Origin: JBHYDC01 sp051861205
GTDB lineage: Bacteria; Pseudomonadota; Alphaproteobacteria; Rhizobiales; Pleomorphomonadaceae
Direction: 5' to 3'
Length of the DNA stretch: 64,000 bases
Assembly (NCBI GenBank): GCA_051861205.1
Contig: JBHYDC010000008.1
Coordinates: 62,001-126,000 of the forward strand
The notes beneath the pieces were generated by a model, which saw only the letters and a list, made by a program, of their open reading frames with translations, had not been told where the DNA came from and did no database searches. Of this stretch, positions 17,340 through 24,755 are shown one piece after another. Within the stretch, counting starts at the first letter, position 1; every line of letters begins with the position of its first letter. A program made the translations under genes and the position numbers.

Positions 17340-17590
17340 GCCTGCTTCTCCTTCTCCCCTTGTGGGAGAAGGTGCCGCGGCAGCGGCGGATGAGGGGTCT
17401 GCCGCCGACTTCGGACGGTAGGCAGAGACATCTCAAATGCTGGAGCCGGACCCCTCATCCGGCCCTCGCAGGCCACCTGGCCCCTGGGTCGAGCCACTGG
17501 TCTCGACCCGTCGCTTCGCGACCCCACAAGGGGAGAAGGAAATTCGAGGCGAGCCCTCTCCCGCCACCAAGTGGGAGAGGGCGGCACTGT
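17340..17590. repeat. Dispersed palindromic repeats between binding-protein and permease genes
   Basis: The unit at 17499-17533 is the reverse complement of the 13144-13178 unit with one base changed. Other shared pieces are GAGCCGGACCCCTCATCCGG near 17443 and hairpin-forming TCTCCCCTTGTGGGAGAAGG near 17353. The block fills the gap between the high-demand binding protein gene and the permease genes. That is the same place as the well-known repeats between malE and malF of enterobacteria. No gene is seen here. Confidence 0.75.
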
Positions 17591-17598
17591 TCAGCCCG

Positions 17599-18858
17599 TT
17601 ATTGCGCCGGCTTGTACCAGCTATCCAGCCCCTTCTGGAGCCGCTCGGCGGCGGCTTCCGGGGTTTCGGCGCCGGTGATCACATTGGCGGAGGCGACCCA
17701 GGTTTCGTTTTCGAGGTTGGGCGTGCCGCGCGACAGGATCTGGTAGGTGGAGCGGATGGTGGACTGGCACTTGCCGCGCCAAGACACGAACTCCTGCGCG
17801 AGCGGATCCTTCAGCTCGACCGGGGCGTTGGAGAGCGAGAAGAAGCCCGGCAGCGCGTTGGCGTAGAGGCCCGCGAATTCCGGCGAGGCGACCCAGGCGA
17901 GGAAGGTCTTCGCTGCGTCGGCGTTGGGGCTCTTCGGGTTCATGCCGATCGCAAGATCAACGTGATCGGAGATGTAGCAGGTGTCGCCGGCGGCCTTAAC
18001 CGGCGGCGGGAATGCGCCCATCTTGAAGGTGGCTTGCGTGTTGAAGCCGGAGATTTCCCACGAACCGGCGGGATAGATCGCGGCGCGGCCGAGCGTGAAG
18101 AGGTTCTGGCTGTCGGGATAAGTTTGCGCCTGGAAGCCGTCGCCGAGGTAATCCTTCCAGCGGGCGAGCGTCTTGTAGGGTTCGACCCACTGCGGATCGG
18201 TGAGCTTCTGCTCGCCCTTGATGAGCGCGAGACGGCCCTCTTCGCCCTTCCAATAGGTCGGCCCGATGTTCTGGTAGGCCATCGTGGCGGCTTCCCACTG
18301 GTCGTTGGTGCCCATCGCCAGCGGGATATAGGTGCCGTCCGCCTTGATCTTGTCGAGGGCGGCGAAGAACTCGTCTTCGGTGGTGGGTACGGTGAGGCCG
18401 AGTTGGTCGAAGGCGTCTTTGTTGTAGATGAAGCCGTGGAGAACGGACGCGACCGGCACGCAGAAGGTGGTGGCGCCGTCATCGGTGGACCAGCCGGATT
18501 TGGCGACGGGGCCGAAGTTTTCCATGCCCGGAATGTCGTTGACGGAGGCGAGCTGGCCCTTCTGGAAGAGCTGGAGCGAGGCGTCAAACGGGCGGCAGGT
18601 GATGATGTCGCCAGCGGTGCCCGCGTCGAGCTTGGAGTTGAGCGCCGCGTTATACTCGGTGGGCGCCATCGGGGCGAAATTCAGCTTGATATCCGGGTTC
18701 TTCGCTTCGAAGGCCGGGATGATCGTCTGCTGCCAGATCGCCAGATCGTCGTTGCGCCAGCTTTCGATGGTCAGCGTGACGGGTTCGGCGACGGCCTGAC
18801 CGGCGAACGCAACCAGCGCGGTGCCGGCGAGAAGGCCGAGAATGGTGTTCCCCTTCAT
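17599..18858 (-). CDS. Sugar ABC transporter extracellular solute-binding protein
   Basis: This is a 419-residue periplasmic protein with a Sec signal peptide (MKGNTILGLLAGTALVAFAG, cut after QAVA). The mature part has the family-1 binding protein pattern: TLTIESWRNDDLAIWQQTII at its start, FEAKNPDIKLNF, and late ASPEFAGLYANALPGFFSL. It captures a sugar and hands it to the permeases at 16360-17301 and 15504-16343. ATG 18858 has a weak AAGAG ribosome site. murQ ends 68 bases upstream on the same strand, so the two could share a transcript, suggesting an amino-sugar or murein-derived ligand. That ligand is inference. Confidence 0.92.
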   Translation of the reverse strand: MKGNTILGLLAGTALVAFAGQAVAEPVTLTIESWRNDDLAIWQQTIIPAFEAKNPDIKLNFAPMAPTEYNAALNSKLDAGTAGDIITCRPFDASLQLFQKGQLASVNDIPGMENFGPVAKSGWSTDDGATTFCVPVASVLHGFIYNKDAFDQLGLTVPTTEDEFFAALDKIKADGTYIPLAMGTNDQWEAATMAYQNIGPTYWKGEEGRLALIKGEQKLTDPQWVEPYKTLARWKDYLGDGFQAQTYPDSQNLFTLGRAAIYPAGSWEISGFNTQATFKMGAFPPPVKAAGDTCYISDHVDLAIGMNPKSPNADAAKTFLAWVASPEFAGLYANALPGFFSLSNAPVELKDPLAQEFVSWRGKCQSTIRSTYQILSRGTPNLENETWVASANVITGAETPEAAAERLQKGLDSWYKPAQ

Positions 18859-18926
18859 CTCTTTTCTTGCTCCCTGATGCGCCGTGGAGGGTGCCACGGC
18901 AAGAAACCGGTGGGCGGAACCGCTGG

Positions 18927-19850
18927 TTAAACGGGCTCCGACCCCCTCGGAATGGCGGAAAGACGAGCGAGTGCGGCGCCAAGATCGCCGGCGGTATCAG
19001 CAAGAAGCACATCGGCATGGGCCGGATCGGCGCCGGCGGCGATGAGGATGGCGGGCTTGACCTCACCAGTGGACGCATCGAGCGCGGCGCGGGCGGCGGC
19101 TTCGTCCACATGTGCGGCGCGGGCGACGATGCGCGCAGCGCGGTCTTTGAGCTTGGCGTTCTCGGCCCGGACGTTGACCATCATGCCGTCGTGGACGTGA
19201 TGCAGCTTCATGGCGGTGAGGGTGGAGAGCATGTTGAGAGCGCATTTCTGCGCCGTGCCCGCGTTCATGCGCGTGGAGCCCGACACGAGTTCGGCGCCCG
19301 TGGGAATCGCGATGGGAATATCGGCAAGGTCGAGCAGCGGGGCGGAGGCGTTGCAGGCGATCGAAACGACGGCGGCGCCCCGCTCGCGAGCGGCTTTGAC
19401 GGCAGCGACAGTGTAGGGCGTGGAGCCGCTGGCGGAGACCGCGATGACGGCATCGCCAGGGCCGATCCCGGTGTCGGCGACAGCGGCGCGGGCGGCTTCG
19501 ACATCATCCTCGGAAAGGGCGTCGAGATGGGTGAGCGAAGCGGCGCCGCCGGCGAGGATCACGGGGAGGCGGTGTCCGGCAAGGCCGTAGGTGCCGGGTA
19601 GCTCAAGCGCGTCGAGAAGCGCGATCAGACCGGACGAGCCGGCGCCGATATAAGCGATGCGACCGCCTGCGGTCCAGGTTGCGGCGAGAAGCGTGGCGGC
19701 CTCGGCAAGCGACGGAATGGCCCCGCGCACCGCAGCGACGGCAGCAGCCTGAGCCTCGACGATGGCGCCGAGAATGGCCGCGTCACCCCAGGTTTCGATG
19801 GCCCGGTAGCGCTCTGCCTTGGCTTCGGTGGCGGGTGACAGCATCGGCAT
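18927..19850 (-). CDS. murQ: N-acetylmuramic acid 6-phosphate etherase
   Basis: MurQ cleaves the lactyl ether of MurNAc-6-phosphate to give GlcNAc-6-phosphate and D-lactate, a cytosolic step of cell-wall recycling. The 307-residue product has one SIS domain: GGRIAYIGAGSSGLIALLDA at about residues 62-81, SASGSTPYTV at about 148-157, and the signature SGSTRMNAGTAQK at about 202-214. Length and motifs match the family. It lies at the head of a minus-strand run that continues into the ABC transporter genes. It is divergent from the nag genes, whose NagA and SIS-type deaminase would use its product. Confidence 0.94.
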   Translation of the reverse strand: MPMLSPATEAKAERYRAIETWGDAAILGAIVEAQAAAVAAVRGAIPSLAEAATLLAATWTAGGRIAYIGAGSSGLIALLDALELPGTYGLAGHRLPVILAGGAASLTHLDALSEDDVEAARAAVADTGIGPGDAVIAVSASGSTPYTVAAVKAARERGAAVVSIACNASAPLLDLADIPIAIPTGAELVSGSTRMNAGTAQKCALNMLSTLTAMKLHHVHDGMMVNVRAENAKLKDRAARIVARAAHVDEAAARAALDASTGEVKPAILIAAGADPAHADVLLADTAGDLGAALARLSAIPRGSEPV

Positions 19851-19898
19851 CGCCCTCGGTTACGCCGGGCCGCGCCGCTTGGCGCGATTTAATAACAC

Positions 19899-19916
19899 TA
19901 CCAAACTAATACCAAC
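19899..19916. promoter_or_regulatory. Candidate GntR operator on the murQ side
   Basis: On the minus strand this reads GTTGGTATTAGTTTGGTA, a direct repeat of TTGGTA. It is about 50 bases before murQ. The core TTGGTATTA recurs in the opposite orientation at 20011-20019 before nagK. It is followed by TCTAGA (19919-19924), the centre of known GlcNAc-responsive GntR sites in other bacteria. Confidence 0.45.
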
Positions 19917-20003
19917 TGTCTAGATCAATTTTTAACCTCCTGCACCAAGAAGAAACGAACAAGGCTTGCTGGCGGCTTTCCGCAAGGGGCGCTTTCCAAT
20001 TGG

Positions 20004-20021
20004 ATTGGTTTTGGTATTATG
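20004..20021. promoter_or_regulatory. Candidate GntR operator and -10 box before nagK
   Basis: ATTGGTTTTGGTATTATG carries the same TTGGTATTA core as the site at 19899-19916 and a second TTGGT. TATTAT at 20015-20020 is a good -10 box, with TTTCCA 16 bases upstream as a possible -35. A GntR protein bound here would block the nag promoter. The nearest regulator gene is gntR at 20921. Confidence 0.45.
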
Positions 20022-20054
20022 TAGGGGTCGCTGATACGGCGAGAGGATACGGCC

Positions 20055-20924
20055 TTGGCATCCAGCACGCTCTATCTCGGCATCGACGGCGGCGGCACCA
20101 ACTGCCGGGCGCGTTTGGCCGGACCCGATGGCCGCGTGCTCGGCGAAGGGGCCGGCGGGGCGGCCAACATCACCACCGATCTGGAAGCCGCTGCCGCGTC
20201 GATCATGGCCGCCACGCGGGCGGCTTTGTCGGCGGCCGGGCTCGACGAAACGGCAACGGGGCGGATCCGCGCCGGGTTTGGCATGGCGGGTGGAAACGCA
20301 CCGGATGCGGCGCGGGCGCTTGGGGCGTGGCCGTTCGGATTTGCGGCGCAGACGGTGGCCTCCGACGCGGAAATCGCGTGCCTTGGCGCGCATCGGGGCG
20401 GCGATGGGGCGATCCTGATTTTGGGAACGGGCAGCCAAGGCATCGTGCGGGTGAACGGCCGGACGACCACCGTGGGCGGATGGGGATTTGCGATTTCCGA
20501 TACCGGGTCCGGCGCGATTTTGGGGCGGGCTGCGGCGCGGCGGGCGCTGCTGGCGCTTGACGGCGTGGAGCCGCCCTCCCCCTTCACCGAGGCGGTGATG
20601 GCGCGGTTCGAGAACCGGCCGGAGACGATGCTGGCGTGGGCGCTGAAGGCGATCCCGCGCGATTTCGGCGGCTTGGCGCCGCTCGTGTTCGAGTTTGCCG
20701 CGCGGGGCGATGCGGTCGCGAGCGCGCTGCTCGGCGAGGCGGTGCGGGACGTGGAGCGATTGCTCGATCGGCTGCATGCGCTGGGTGCGACGCGGATCGC
20801 GCTGATGGGCGGGATGGCGGCGCCCTATCGGCCGCATCTCTCGGCCCGCTTCGACGCACTGTTGGTGGCGCCGGCGGGCGATGCGCTGGACGGGGCGTTG
20901 GCGCTGGCGGGGTTGCGGCAATGA
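20055..20924 (+). CDS. BadF/BcrA-type N-acetylglucosamine (or MurNAc) kinase
   Basis: This 289-residue cytosolic sugar kinase of the BadF/BadG/BcrA ATPase fold opens with TLYLGIDGGGTNCRARL (phosphate-1 loop). AAANITTDLEAA-like binding residues (GGAANITTDL) follow near 36-45, GTGSQGIVRVNG is near 128-139, and the GWGFAISDTGSGAILGR stretch is near 144-160. Members of this set phosphorylate GlcNAc, and some also glucosamine or MurNAc, at position 6. The start is TTG after AGAGGA. It heads an operon with overlapping or nearly overlapping genes (nagK-gntR-deaminase-nagA). The placing opposite murQ points to murein amino sugars. Confidence 0.85.
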   Translation: MASSTLYLGIDGGGTNCRARLAGPDGRVLGEGAGGAANITTDLEAAAASIMAATRAALSAAGLDETATGRIRAGFGMAGGNAPDAARALGAWPFGFAAQTVASDAEIACLGAHRGGDGAILILGTGSQGIVRVNGRTTTVGGWGFAISDTGSGAILGRAAARRALLALDGVEPPSPFTEAVMARFENRPETMLAWALKAIPRDFGGLAPLVFEFAARGDAVASALLGEAVRDVERLLDRLHALGATRIALMGGMAAPYRPHLSARFDALLVAPAGDALDGALALAGLRQ

Positions 20925-21685
20925 CGGCGCTGGCGGCGATCCTCAAGACCGAACGATTTTCAGCGGAGGGCGCAGCACCGCTCTATCTGCGCCTCCAGGC
21001 GGCGATCCGTGAGGCGGTGGCGGCGGGAACGCTGAGCCTTGGCGATGCGCTGCCGCCGGAGCGAGAACTTGCCGCCGAGCTTGGCATTTCGCGTGTGACG
21101 GTGCGAAAAGCGCTGGCGGGGCTCGTGGGCGACGGACTGCTGACGCAGCGGCGCGGGTCAGGCACCTATGTGACGAGCCCGCCGCGCCGGGTGGAGCAGC
21201 CGCTGTCGCGCCTCACATCCTTCTCCGACGATATGCGCACGCGCGGCTTCGTGCCGACGGTGCGGATCCTGGAACGGACGGTGTCGCTACCGACGCCGGA
21301 GGAGGCGATGACCTTCGGGCTGAAAACCGGCGAACAGGTGTCGCGGCTGAACCGGTTGCGGCTAGCGGACGGCGTGCCGATGGCGATCGAGCTTGCGAGC
21401 GTGCCGGCAATCTATCTGCCGGACCCTGCCCTGGTGGACGGATCGCTCTATCTGACGTTGGAAGCGAAAGGCATCCGCCCGGTGCGCGCGCTGCAACGGC
21501 TGTCGGCAGCCAATCTCGGCGCGGCTGACGCGGCGCTGCTGGACGTGTCGCCGGGGTCGGCGGCGCTGCGCATCGAGCGGATATCCTATCTTGGCGACGG
21601 CCGGGTGGTGGAATTCACCCGAAGTTTCTATCGCGGCGACGCCTATGACTTCGTTGCCGAACTCAACCTTGGAGCCGGCCCATGA
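20921..21685 (+). CDS. GntR family regulator, HutC/UTRA type (amino-sugar regulator)
   Basis: The product has 254 residues. A winged helix at about residues 20-88 (PPERELAAELGISRVTVRKA) is followed by a UTRA ligand domain (VEQPLSRLTSFSDDMRTRGF to the end), the layout of NagR/DasR/NagQ. Ligands of such proteins are usually GlcN-6-P or GlcNAc-6-P. The start ATGA overlaps the kinase stop and its own stop overlaps the next start, so it is inside the operon it probably controls. Candidate sites are 19899-19916 and 20004-20021. Confidence 0.9.
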   Translation: MTALAAILKTERFSAEGAAPLYLRLQAAIREAVAAGTLSLGDALPPERELAAELGISRVTVRKALAGLVGDGLLTQRRGSGTYVTSPPRRVEQPLSRLTSFSDDMRTRGFVPTVRILERTVSLPTPEEAMTFGLKTGEQVSRLNRLRLADGVPMAIELASVPAIYLPDPALVDGSLYLTLEAKGIRPVRALQRLSAANLGAADAALLDVSPGSAALRIERISYLGDGRVVEFTRSFYRGDAYDFVAELNLGAGP

Positions 21686-22713
21686 GCGATATGATGACCG
21701 CGATGGCGAGGGAAACCGCCGAAGCGCCGGACGCGGTGGCGCGGCTGCTCGCCCGCGAGGCCGGAACGCTGGCGGCGCTGGGGCAGCGCCTGCGCGACCT
21801 CGATCCGCGGGTGATCGCGACCTGCGCGCGCGGATCGTCGGATCATGCGGCGGGGTTTTTGAAGTATGCGGTGGAACTGACGCTGGGCGTGCCGGTGGCA
21901 TCCTTGGGACCGTCGATCGCGTCGGTCTATGACGCGCCGCTGAAGCTTGACGGCGGGGTTCTGGTGACGATCTCGCAGTCTGGCCAAAGCCCGGACCTCG
22001 TGGCGCTGCAGCGGCGAGCCAAGCGCGCGGGGGCGCTGACTGTGGCGCTGGTGAATGTGGCGGAGAGCCCGGTGGCGAATGACGCCGATGTGGTGATCCC
22101 GCTACATGCCGGGCCGGAACTCAGCGTGGCCGCGACGAAGTCGTTTGTGGCCTCGGTCGCGGCGGCGGCGGCGATGGTGGCGGCTTGGTCAAAGGATCGG
22201 GCGCTGGCCGATGCGCTGGACCGGCTGCCGGCGGCGCTGCAGGCGGCGCTTGGCGCCGACTGGTCGGCAGCGGCGGAGACGTTCCGCAAAGCCTCATCGC
22301 TCTATGTGATCGGGCGGGGTCCGGGGTATCCGATCGCGCAGGAAGCAGCATTGAAGGCGAAGGAAACCGCCGCGATCCACGCCGAGGCGTTTTCGGCGGC
22401 GGAGGTGATGCATGGCCCGTTGCGGCTGGTGGAAAAGCGCTTCCCCGTGCTGGCCCTGGTGCCCGACGACGCCGCCTTGGAGACGAACCGCGCCGGCATC
22501 GAGCGCTTGCTGGCCGCCGGCGGCGAGGTGTTTACCGCATCCTCCCTGCCCCTGCCCGGCACGCAGCTTCGAGCCGCGCCGACGGGGCACGGGATCACCG
22601 ATCCGATCGCGATCGTGCTGTCCTACTACCGCTTCATCGAGGCGGTGACGCGGGCGCGCGGGCATGATCCGGATCGGCCGGCCAATCTGGCAAAAGTGAC
22701 GGAGACATATTGA
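21682..22713 (+). CDS. SIS-domain glucosamine-6-phosphate deaminase (NagB-II type)
   Basis: The 343-residue protein contains two SIS domains like the isomerase half of GlmS but no glutaminase domain. Visible are TCARGSSDHAAGFLKYAVE at about residues 50-68, TISQSGQSPDLVALQRRAKR at about 96-115, VIGRGPGYPIAQEAALKAKE at about 211-230, and E-VMHGPLRLVE near 245. This is the NagB-II group that converts GlcN-6-P to fructose-6-P and ammonia in many alpha- and gammaproteobacteria in place of classical NagB. The position between gntR and nagA agrees. An AgaS-like role with galactosamine-6-P is the main alternative. Confidence 0.87.
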   Translation: MSDMMTAMARETAEAPDAVARLLAREAGTLAALGQRLRDLDPRVIATCARGSSDHAAGFLKYAVELTLGVPVASLGPSIASVYDAPLKLDGGVLVTISQSGQSPDLVALQRRAKRAGALTVALVNVAESPVANDADVVIPLHAGPELSVAATKSFVASVAAAAAMVAAWSKDRALADALDRLPAALQAALGADWSAAAETFRKASSLYVIGRGPGYPIAQEAALKAKETAAIHAEAFSAAEVMHGPLRLVEKRFPVLALVPDDAALETNRAGIERLLAAGGEVFTASSLPLPGTQLRAAPTGHGITDPIAIVLSYYRFIEAVTRARGHDPDRPANLAKVTETY

Positions 22714-23882
22714 TGGCGATGACCGCGCTTGTGGGCGCCGACGTGTTCGACGGCGAACGCCGCCAGTCCGGCGTGGCGGTGCTGATCGAGGATCGCCAGA
22801 TCGTGGGCCTGACGACGGAGGCGGAGATTGCCGCCGACGTGCCGATCCTGCGCCTCGACGGCGGATTGCTGGCGCCGGGGTTTGTGGACGCGCAGGTGAA
22901 CGGCGGCGGCGGGGTGATGCTGAACGACGGGCCGACGCCGGACGCGATGGGCGTGATCGCCCGCGCGCATCGGCGGTTCGGCACGACGGCGCTTCTGCCG
23001 ACGCTGATTACCGATACGCCCGGCGCGACCGCCGCCGCAATCGTAGCAGCGGAGCTGGCGGTTTCGACCGAGCCGGGCGTGATCGGGCTGCATTTGGAGG
23101 GGCCGCATCTTGCGCCCGCGCGAAAGGGCGCGCATGTGGCGAAGCTGATGCGGCCGCTGACCGAAGCGGACGTGGATCAACTGATCGCCGCCGGAGACGC
23201 CATCGGCGTTTTGATGGTGACGGTGGCGGTGGAACAAGCCCCGCCCGCGCTGATCCGCAAACTGGCCGATGCCGGCGTGATCGTGAGCCTTGGCCATACC
23301 GACGCAAGCTATGACGACACGATGCGCGCGATCGCGGCGGGGGCGCGGGCGATCACCCATCTCTTCAACGCGATGAGCCCGCTGTCGCACCGCGCGCCGG
23401 GCGTGGTGGGCGCGGCGCTGGACGCCGGTTCGGTGTGGTGCGGAATGATCACGGACGGACACCACGTGCACCCGGCCGCCCTTTCCGCGGCAATCCGGGC
23501 CAAGCGCGCGCCGGGGCGGTGCTTCATCGTGACGGATGCCATGTCCACGGTGGGCGCGGAGGGCGACAGTTTCACGCTGAACGGGCGCGTGGCGCGCCGC
23601 GAAGGCGGGCGGCTGACGCTGGAGGACGGGACGCTCGCCGGCTCCGACATCGACATGTCGTCGTCGGTGCGGTTCGCGGTGGAGCGGATGGGCGTGGCCC
23701 TGGACGAGGCGCTTCGGATGACCTCGCTTTACCCCGCGATGATGCTGCGGGTGGACGACACGCGCGGACGGATCGCGCCGAGAATGGCGGCGGATCTGGT
23801 GTGGCTGGACGACCGGCTGGAGGTGCAGGCGACGTGGGTGGCGGGAGAGATTTCCGTGCCGCCACATGAGCACGGACATTAG
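22713..23882 (+). CDS. nagA: N-acetylglucosamine-6-phosphate deacetylase
   Basis: This is a 389-residue metal-dependent amidohydrolase. Key parts are LAPGFVDAQVNGGGGVMLND at about residues 53-72 (start of the barrel), the metal-binding Glu in GLHLEGPHLAPARKGAH at about 125-141, SLGHTDASYDD with a metal His near 195, THLFNAMSPLSHR with a second His near 216, and the catalytic Asp in IVTDAMSTVG near 273. It deacetylates GlcNAc-6-P to GlcN-6-P, feeding the deaminase just upstream, whose stop TGATG overlaps this ATG. Last gene of the nag operon. Confidence 0.95.
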   Translation: MAMTALVGADVFDGERRQSGVAVLIEDRQIVGLTTEAEIAADVPILRLDGGLLAPGFVDAQVNGGGGVMLNDGPTPDAMGVIARAHRRFGTTALLPTLITDTPGATAAAIVAAELAVSTEPGVIGLHLEGPHLAPARKGAHVAKLMRPLTEADVDQLIAAGDAIGVLMVTVAVEQAPPALIRKLADAGVIVSLGHTDASYDDTMRAIAAGARAITHLFNAMSPLSHRAPGVVGAALDAGSVWCGMITDGHHVHPAALSAAIRAKRAPGRCFIVTDAMSTVGAEGDSFTLNGRVARREGGRLTLEDGTLAGSDIDMSSSVRFAVERMGVALDEALRMTSLYPAMMLRVDDTRGRIAPRMAADLVWLDDRLEVQATWVAGEISVPPHEHGH

Positions 23883-23915
23883 ATTGCCAGCGCCGTAAGT
23901 CGCCGGAGAGTTGGA

Positions 23916-24416
23916 TCACCCCTCCCCGTCCCAATAATCCACACCGGCATCGCGCTTCACGATCAGCTCGGCCGTGCGCTTGGACTTGTCGCCGCCGGGT
24001 GGGCTGCCGGCGACCACGAAGAGCTTGTTGCTGTCGGGGTACTCCATCACGTCGGGCTGGTTCATGCTGGAGATGGCGAGATAGCGCAGCGGTTCGGAAC
24101 CGGTGTTGATGATCTGGTGCGCGGTGTCGACGCCTCCGGCCGGGCAAATTGCGACATCGCCGGCGGTGATGGCATGCGTTTCCTCGCCGAAGCGGAGCGT
24201 TCCGCTGCCCGATAAGATGACAAACATCTCGGCGTTGGCGTGATGGCAGTGGTGCGGCCATGCACGTTTTCCGGGCGGGACTTCTGTCAGGCGCGCGCCG
24301 ATGTGCGGGCTACCGGTGCGCGGTGTGACGGGCGCGAAGCGGGCGGCGAAGGTGTCGCCGTGGGTCTGTTCGGTGAGGGTTAGGTCGGCGAGGTGGATGA
24401 CGGGAGATGGGGGCAT
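23916..24416 (-). CDS. Cupin-domain protein
   Basis: The product has 166 residues. A single cupin barrel shows the first metal motif around HHCHHANAEMFVILSGSGTL (about residues 55-74; His, His, Glu) and the second around GVDTAHQIINTGSEPLRYLA (about 95-114). A C-terminal tail (DKSKRTAELIVKRDAGVDYW) is typical of cupins annotated as sugar-binding or unknown. The reaction is unknown, as for many small cupins. The start ATG is followed by PPSPVIHLADL. It stands alone, convergent with nagA, and a sugar-related role is only a guess from position. Confidence 0.8.
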   Translation of the reverse strand: MPPSPVIHLADLTLTEQTHGDTFAARFAPVTPRTGSPHIGARLTEVPPGKRAWPHHCHHANAEMFVILSGSGTLRFGEETHAITAGDVAICPAGGVDTAHQIINTGSEPLRYLAISSMNQPDVMEYPDSNKLFVVAGSPPGGDKSKRTAELIVKRDAGVDYWDGEG

Positions 24417-24566
24417 GGGACGCCTCGGCGTTGCGGTGTCGCGGAGGGTTCAGTTTGACCATGGAAAGCTAGGATTGGGAACTCTTCGACGGGCTAGGCC
24501 GTTGGATTTCTTGAAGCTCTAGCGTTGCCGGAATGGCTGGCGACCGAGATTTTAAGGAGACGATCC

Positions 24567-24650
24567 ATGATGCGTGGCGCACTGCTTTGGCTGGTCGGCA
24601 TTCCCGTTCCGATTATCCTGGTGCTTTGGCTGATCGGTTTTCTGTCGTGA
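24567..24650 (+). CDS. 27-residue membrane peptide
   Basis: ATG at 24567 follows a perfect AAGGAGA ribosome site at 24554-24560. The frame encodes MMRGALLWLVGIPVPIILVL followed by WLIGFLS and a stop: one hydrophobic helix with a Pro pair (GIPVP) and almost no soluble part. Very similar tiny peptides (MxRGALLWLIGIPxPII) occur in many alphaproteobacteria, to my knowledge uncharacterised. A single-pass inner-membrane peptide is expected. It is monocistronic between a cupin and an aldo-keto reductase gene. Confidence 0.75.
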   Translation: MMRGALLWLVGIPVPIILVLWLIGFLS

Positions 24651-24755
24651 GCAGAGTGAGCAACGGTCCTAACTTGATTCGATTCATCGATCTGATTGCC
24701 TTCCGCGTTGCACCTCGCCAATATGCCGGCCAAATCGAGAACCGGGAGGACGGCC

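Noticed and set aside
17437..18930. 497-residue plus-strand ORF opposite the solute-binding protein gene
   Set aside because: Antisense shadow. The minus strand encodes a full binding protein with a signal peptide and family motifs.
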